A stretch of 7,724 bases of DNA, from assembly GCA_947505565.1 (NCBI GenBank), contig CANNLB010000091.1, forward strand, positions 1-7,724. Direction: 5' to 3'. The position numbers were made by a program, and so were the translations under genes. Numbering within the stretch: the stretch's first letter is position 1; each line of letters begins with the position of its first letter. Positions 4,981-7,724 of this stretch are shown here, piece by piece. The notes beneath the pieces were generated by a model. The model had not been told where the DNA came from. It was given only the letters and a program-made list of their open reading frames with translations, and made no database searches. This DNA is from Acidobacteriota bacterium. Its GTDB lineage: Bacteria; Acidobacteriota; Terriglobia; Bryobacterales; Bryobacteraceae.

Positions 4981-7269
4981 GTGATGAAGTTAGCGTGCGT
5001 TCTGTTTGGCTGCGCAATTTCGATGCTCGCACAACCACCGGCCACCCGAGCCGTGTTCAATCGCTACTGCATCGGGTGCCATAGCGACCAGGCGCGGGCT
5101 GGCGGCGTTTCCCTGCAGAACTCCCTCTCGTCGGCCGTCTCTGAAAAAGCGGTGCGCCAACTCCTCCACCGGCACATGCCGCCCCTTGGCTTGCCGAGAC
5201 CCGACGACACTACCTATAAACTGGTCGTCACCGAACTGACCAAAACTCTCGATGCCGAAGCCGCGATCAATCCCAGGGCTGGCCGGCCCGGTACCTTCCG
5301 CCGCCTCAACCGCCTCGAATACCACAACGCCATTCGCGATCTCCTCGCCATCAACTATGATGTGACCACCCTCCTGCCCGCCGACGAGACGAGCCACGGC
5401 TTCGACAACATCGCCGTCGAAAACCTATCCCCCATCCTCATCGAGCGGTATCTTTCCGCCGCGCAAAAAATCAGCCGTCTCGCCATCGGCAGCCCGGTTC
5501 GCAAACCCTCCAGCGAACTCATCATGATCCCACCCGACCTCACTCAGGAAGAGCATGTCCCCGGCTTGCCCCACGGCACCCGCGGAGGAGCCATCGCCTC
5601 GCACACCTTCCCCGTCAGCGCGCAGTATGAAATCCAGGTTCGCCTCTCCCGCGATCGGGATGAACGCGTCGAGGGCCTCGACGTTCCGCATCGAGTCGAA
5701 CTAACCCTCGATGGAACCCGCCTTGGCCTCTTCACCGTCACCCCTACCCCCCGCGGCCAGGATCATCAAAACGTCGACAAGCACCTCACCGTCAAGCTCG
5801 CCGTCACCGCCGGCCCCCATCAACTCGGCGTCAGCTTCCCCCGCAAAACGGCGGCGCTGCTCGAAACAAATCGACAGCCCTATCAAGTGCACTTCAACAT
5901 GGATCGCCATCCCCGGGTCCAACCGGCCCTCTATTCCATCACCGTCCTCGGCCCCTTTGACGCCGTCGGCCCCGGCGACTCCCCCAGCCGACGCCGCATC
6001 TTCGTCTGCGGCGAACAGACCGACGCCTGCGCCACCCAGATCCTGGCCACCTTGTTGCGCCGAGCCTATCGCCGCCCCATTCGCGCCGACGAACTCGTCG
6101 CCCCGCTCAACTTTTATCGGAAAGCAAGAGCCGAAGGCGGCTTCGACAATGGAATCGAGATGGCCCTGCGAGCCTTACTCGTCAATCCCCAGTTCCTCTT
6201 TCGTATCGAGAAAGATCCGGCCCACGCCAATCAATCACCCTATCAACTCTCCGGACCGGAACTCGCCTCCCGCCTCTCGTTCTTTCTCTGGAGCACCATC
6301 CCGGACGATACGCTTTTGGACCTCGCCGAGCGCGACAAACTCAAAGATCCGGCTGTCGTTGAACAACAGGTTCGCCGCATGTTAGCCGATCCCCGGTCAG
6401 AATCGCTCGTAACCAACTTCGCCGCCCAATGGCTCTATCTGCGCAACCGCGCCGCCATCACTCCCGACCCCCGGCTCTTCCCGGATTTTGACGAAAATCT
6501 CCGCCAGTCCATGCAGCGGGAAAGCGAGCTGTTCTTCGCCAGCGTCTTGCGCGAAGACCAACCCGCGCCCGCTCTCCTCAAAGCACCCTACACTTTCTTG
6601 AACGAGCGCCTCGCCCGTCACTACGGCATCCCCCACATCTATGGCAGCCGCTTCCGCCGCGTCGACTTAACCGGCCATCCCTCGCGCGGCGGCCTCCTCA
6701 GCCACGCCAGCATCCTCACCGTCACCTCCTACGCCACACGCACCTCCCCGGTCATTCGCGGCAAATGGATCCTGGCCAACATTCTCGGCACCCCTCCATC
6801 CGCCCCGCCCCCCGCCGTGCCGGAACTCAAGGACGCCGTCCGCACCCCGGGCGCGAAGTCGCTCTCCATGCGCGAACGCGTCGCCGAACATCGCAAGAAT
6901 CCAGCTTGTGCCGGATGCCACAATCTGATGGACCCCATCGGCTTCGCCTTCGAAAACTACGACGCCGTCGGCCGCTGGCGCTCCAGCGACGGCGGCACTC
7001 CGGTCGACGCCTCCGGGCTCCTGCCCGACGGCACCAAATTCCAGAACGCCGCAGAACTCAAACAGGCACTCCTACTGCGGCCCGAACTCTTTGTTTCCGC
7101 CTTCACCGAAAAGCTGTTAGTCTACGCCCTTGGCCGCGGCATCGAGCGCTATGACGCCCCGGCTATCCGAAAAATCGTCCGCGACGCCGAGAAGAACCAG
7201 TATCGGCTCTCGTCGCTCCTACTCGGCATCGCAACCAGCACCCCGTTCACCATGAGGCAATCGCAATGA
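4981..7269 (+). CDS. Exported di-haem c-type cytochrome of the DUF1587/1595/1592/1588/1585 (planctomycete-type) family
   Basis: A short signal peptide (ACVLFGCAISMLAQ) leads into a first haem-c site C30-I-G-C-H34, in the context YCIGCHSDQARAGGVSLQ typical of PSCyt cytochromes. Next come DUF1587 (~104-168, TFRRLNRLEYHNAIRDLL), a beta-rich middle region (~195-330) that may bind a ligand, DUF1595 (~345-412, RRAYRRPI), DUF1592 (~420-550, SGPELASRLSFFLWS), DUF1588 (~569-665) holding a second haem-c site C643-A-G-C-H647 before NLMDPIGFAFENYDAVGRWR, and DUF1585 (~681-757). All expected modules are present and intact. The protein should be periplasmic and carry electrons; its reaction is not established. 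The start may be GTG 4981 or ATG 4984. AAGGA at 4965-4969 is 11 or 14 bases away, so the choice changes one residue only. Its tail overlaps the DUF1552 gene by 4 bp, and such pairs are common in Planctomycetes, Verrucomicrobia and Acidobacteria. Confidence 0.93.
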   Translation: MMKLACVLFGCAISMLAQPPATRAVFNRYCIGCHSDQARAGGVSLQNSLSSAVSEKAVRQLLHRHMPPLGLPRPDDTTYKLVVTELTKTLDAEAAINPRAGRPGTFRRLNRLEYHNAIRDLLAINYDVTTLLPADETSHGFDNIAVENLSPILIERYLSAAQKISRLAIGSPVRKPSSELIMIPPDLTQEEHVPGLPHGTRGGAIASHTFPVSAQYEIQVRLSRDRDERVEGLDVPHRVELTLDGTRLGLFTVTPTPRGQDHQNVDKHLTVKLAVTAGPHQLGVSFPRKTAALLETNRQPYQVHFNMDRHPRVQPALYSITVLGPFDAVGPGDSPSRRRIFVCGEQTDACATQILATLLRRAYRRPIRADELVAPLNFYRKARAEGGFDNGIEMALRALLVNPQFLFRIEKDPAHANQSPYQLSGPELASRLSFFLWSTIPDDTLLDLAERDKLKDPAVVEQQVRRMLADPRSESLVTNFAAQWLYLRNRAAITPDPRLFPDFDENLRQSMQRESELFFASVLREDQPAPALLKAPYTFLNERLARHYGIPHIYGSRFRRVDLTGHPSRGGLLSHASILTVTSYATRTSPVIRGKWILANILGTPPSAPPPAVPELKDAVRTPGAKSLSMRERVAEHRKNPACAGCHNLMDPIGFAFENYDAVGRWRSSDGGTPVDASGLLPDGTKFQNAAELKQALLLRPELFVSAFTEKLLVYALGRGIERYDAPAIRKIVRDAEKNQYRLSSLLLGIATSTPFTMRQSQ

Positions 7270-7724
7270 TCATTCAGAAGAAAGCAATCGCCCGCCGCAG
7301 CCTGCTCCGTGGCATTGGTGCAGGACTCGCCCTGCCGCTCCTCGACGCCATGGTTCCCGCCATGACCGCCCTCGCCGCCACCCCCGCCGCGCCCGTCCGC
7401 CGCCTCGGCTTCGTCTACATTCCCATGGGCGCCACCATCGCTCAATGGACGCCGCCCGAACTCGGCCGCATCACACGCCTCTCACCCACTCTCAACTCGC
7501 TCACTCCTTACCTCGATCAACTCACCGTCATCAGCAACCTCGAACTGAAAAACGCCTATTCCCCCGGCAACCATGCCACCGCGAACTGTTCATTCCTCAG
7601 CGCCGCCAAGGCGAAACTCACCGAAGGCACCGACTATGAGTTGGCCACCACCGTCGACCAGATCGCGGCCCGACACATCGGTAAAGACTCGCCGCTCCCC
7701 TCCATGGAACTCGCCATGGATCTC
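7266..7724 (+). CDS. DUF1552 protein with Tat-type signal (C-terminal part outside window)
   Basis: The frame opens at the ATG inside the ATGA overlap with the preceding gene and stays open for 153 codons to the window edge. The N-terminus has a twin-arginine-like signal: A-R-R-S-L-L-R-G at residues 9-16, then the hydrophobic GIGAGLALPLLDAM and an Ala-rich stretch. Export after folding, possibly with a cofactor, is therefore likely. The family is recognised from RRLGFVYIPMGATIAQWTPP (45-64), LTPYLDQLTVISNLELKN, the GNHATANCSFLSAAK segment where relatives usually have a His-containing G-x-H motif, and TVDQIAARHIG. The rest of the family domain lies beyond the window. Coupling to the di-haem DUF1592 gene by a 4-bp overlap suggests the two products are made together and work together. 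No biochemical activity is established for the family as far as I know. Confidence 0.92.
   Translation, partial: MIIQKKAIARRSLLRGIGAGLALPLLDAMVPAMTALAATPAAPVRRLGFVYIPMGATIAQWTPPELGRITRLSPTLNSLTPYLDQLTVISNLELKNAYSPGNHATANCSFLSAAKAKLTEGTDYELATTVDQIAARHIGKDSPLPSMELAMDL

Noticed and set aside
5711..6385. A 224-codon plus-strand frame inside the cytochrome gene.
   Set aside because: It is a Ser/Pro/Ala-rich out-of-frame shadow of the DUF1592 gene, whose domains run continuously through this stretch.
1..7724. Insertion sequences, tRNAs, integrase or other signs of a mobile island.
   Set aside because: I saw no transposase or integrase frame, no tRNA-like sequence, no terminal inverted repeats and no obvious change in base composition among the five genes.

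Overview
The window looks like a chromosomal accessory locus of an acidobacterium of the Solibacter/Bryobacter type. This rests on four things seen together: a TonB-dependent receptor with an N-terminal carboxypeptidase-regulatory-like domain, a membrane-anchored regulator of a kind common in that phylum, a large DUF1587/1595/1592/1588/1585 cytochrome paired with a DUF1552 protein, and GC-rich DNA whose codons mostly end in C or G. The phylum assignment is inference from gene content; there is no rRNA or other marker gene here.

Layout: five protein genes form two divergent blocks. On the minus strand (reading right to left) are a transmembrane winged-helix regulator (2963 to 1632) and then the first 499 codons of a TonB-dependent outer-membrane receptor (1499 to 1, running off the left edge). 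On the plus strand are an exported alpha/beta-hydrolase-domain protein (3068-4978), a di-haem c-type PSCyt/DUF1592 protein (4981-7269) and the start of a Tat-exported DUF1552 protein (7266-7724, running off the right edge). The plus-strand genes are separated by 2 bp and then overlap by 4 bp, so they look like one operon. Only two gaps lack genes, 1500-1631 and 2964-3067; no gap exceeds 300 bp.

Both gaps carry copies of a symmetric element built from the 9-bp unit GAAC-S-GTTC, used in pairs about one helical turn apart. Upstream of the receptor there are two copies (1561-1583 and 1600-1620) sharing an identical 21-bp core at a 36-bp period. A degenerate copy (3005-3028) lies between the regulator and the hydrolase operon. 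Weak candidate promoters for the receptor and the hydrolase both place the element centre about 50 bp upstream of the predicted transcription start, which is activator-like geometry.

Working model (inference): the regulator at 1632-2963 is a CadC/ToxR-style one-component protein with a cytoplasmic winged helix, one membrane helix and a periplasmic sensor domain. It would bind the GAAC-S-GTTC elements and switch on uptake of a substrate through the receptor and its periplasmic processing by the hydrolase and the DUF1592/DUF1552 pair. The substrate is unknown. The DUF1592/DUF1552 pair is widespread, but I know of no established biochemical function for it.
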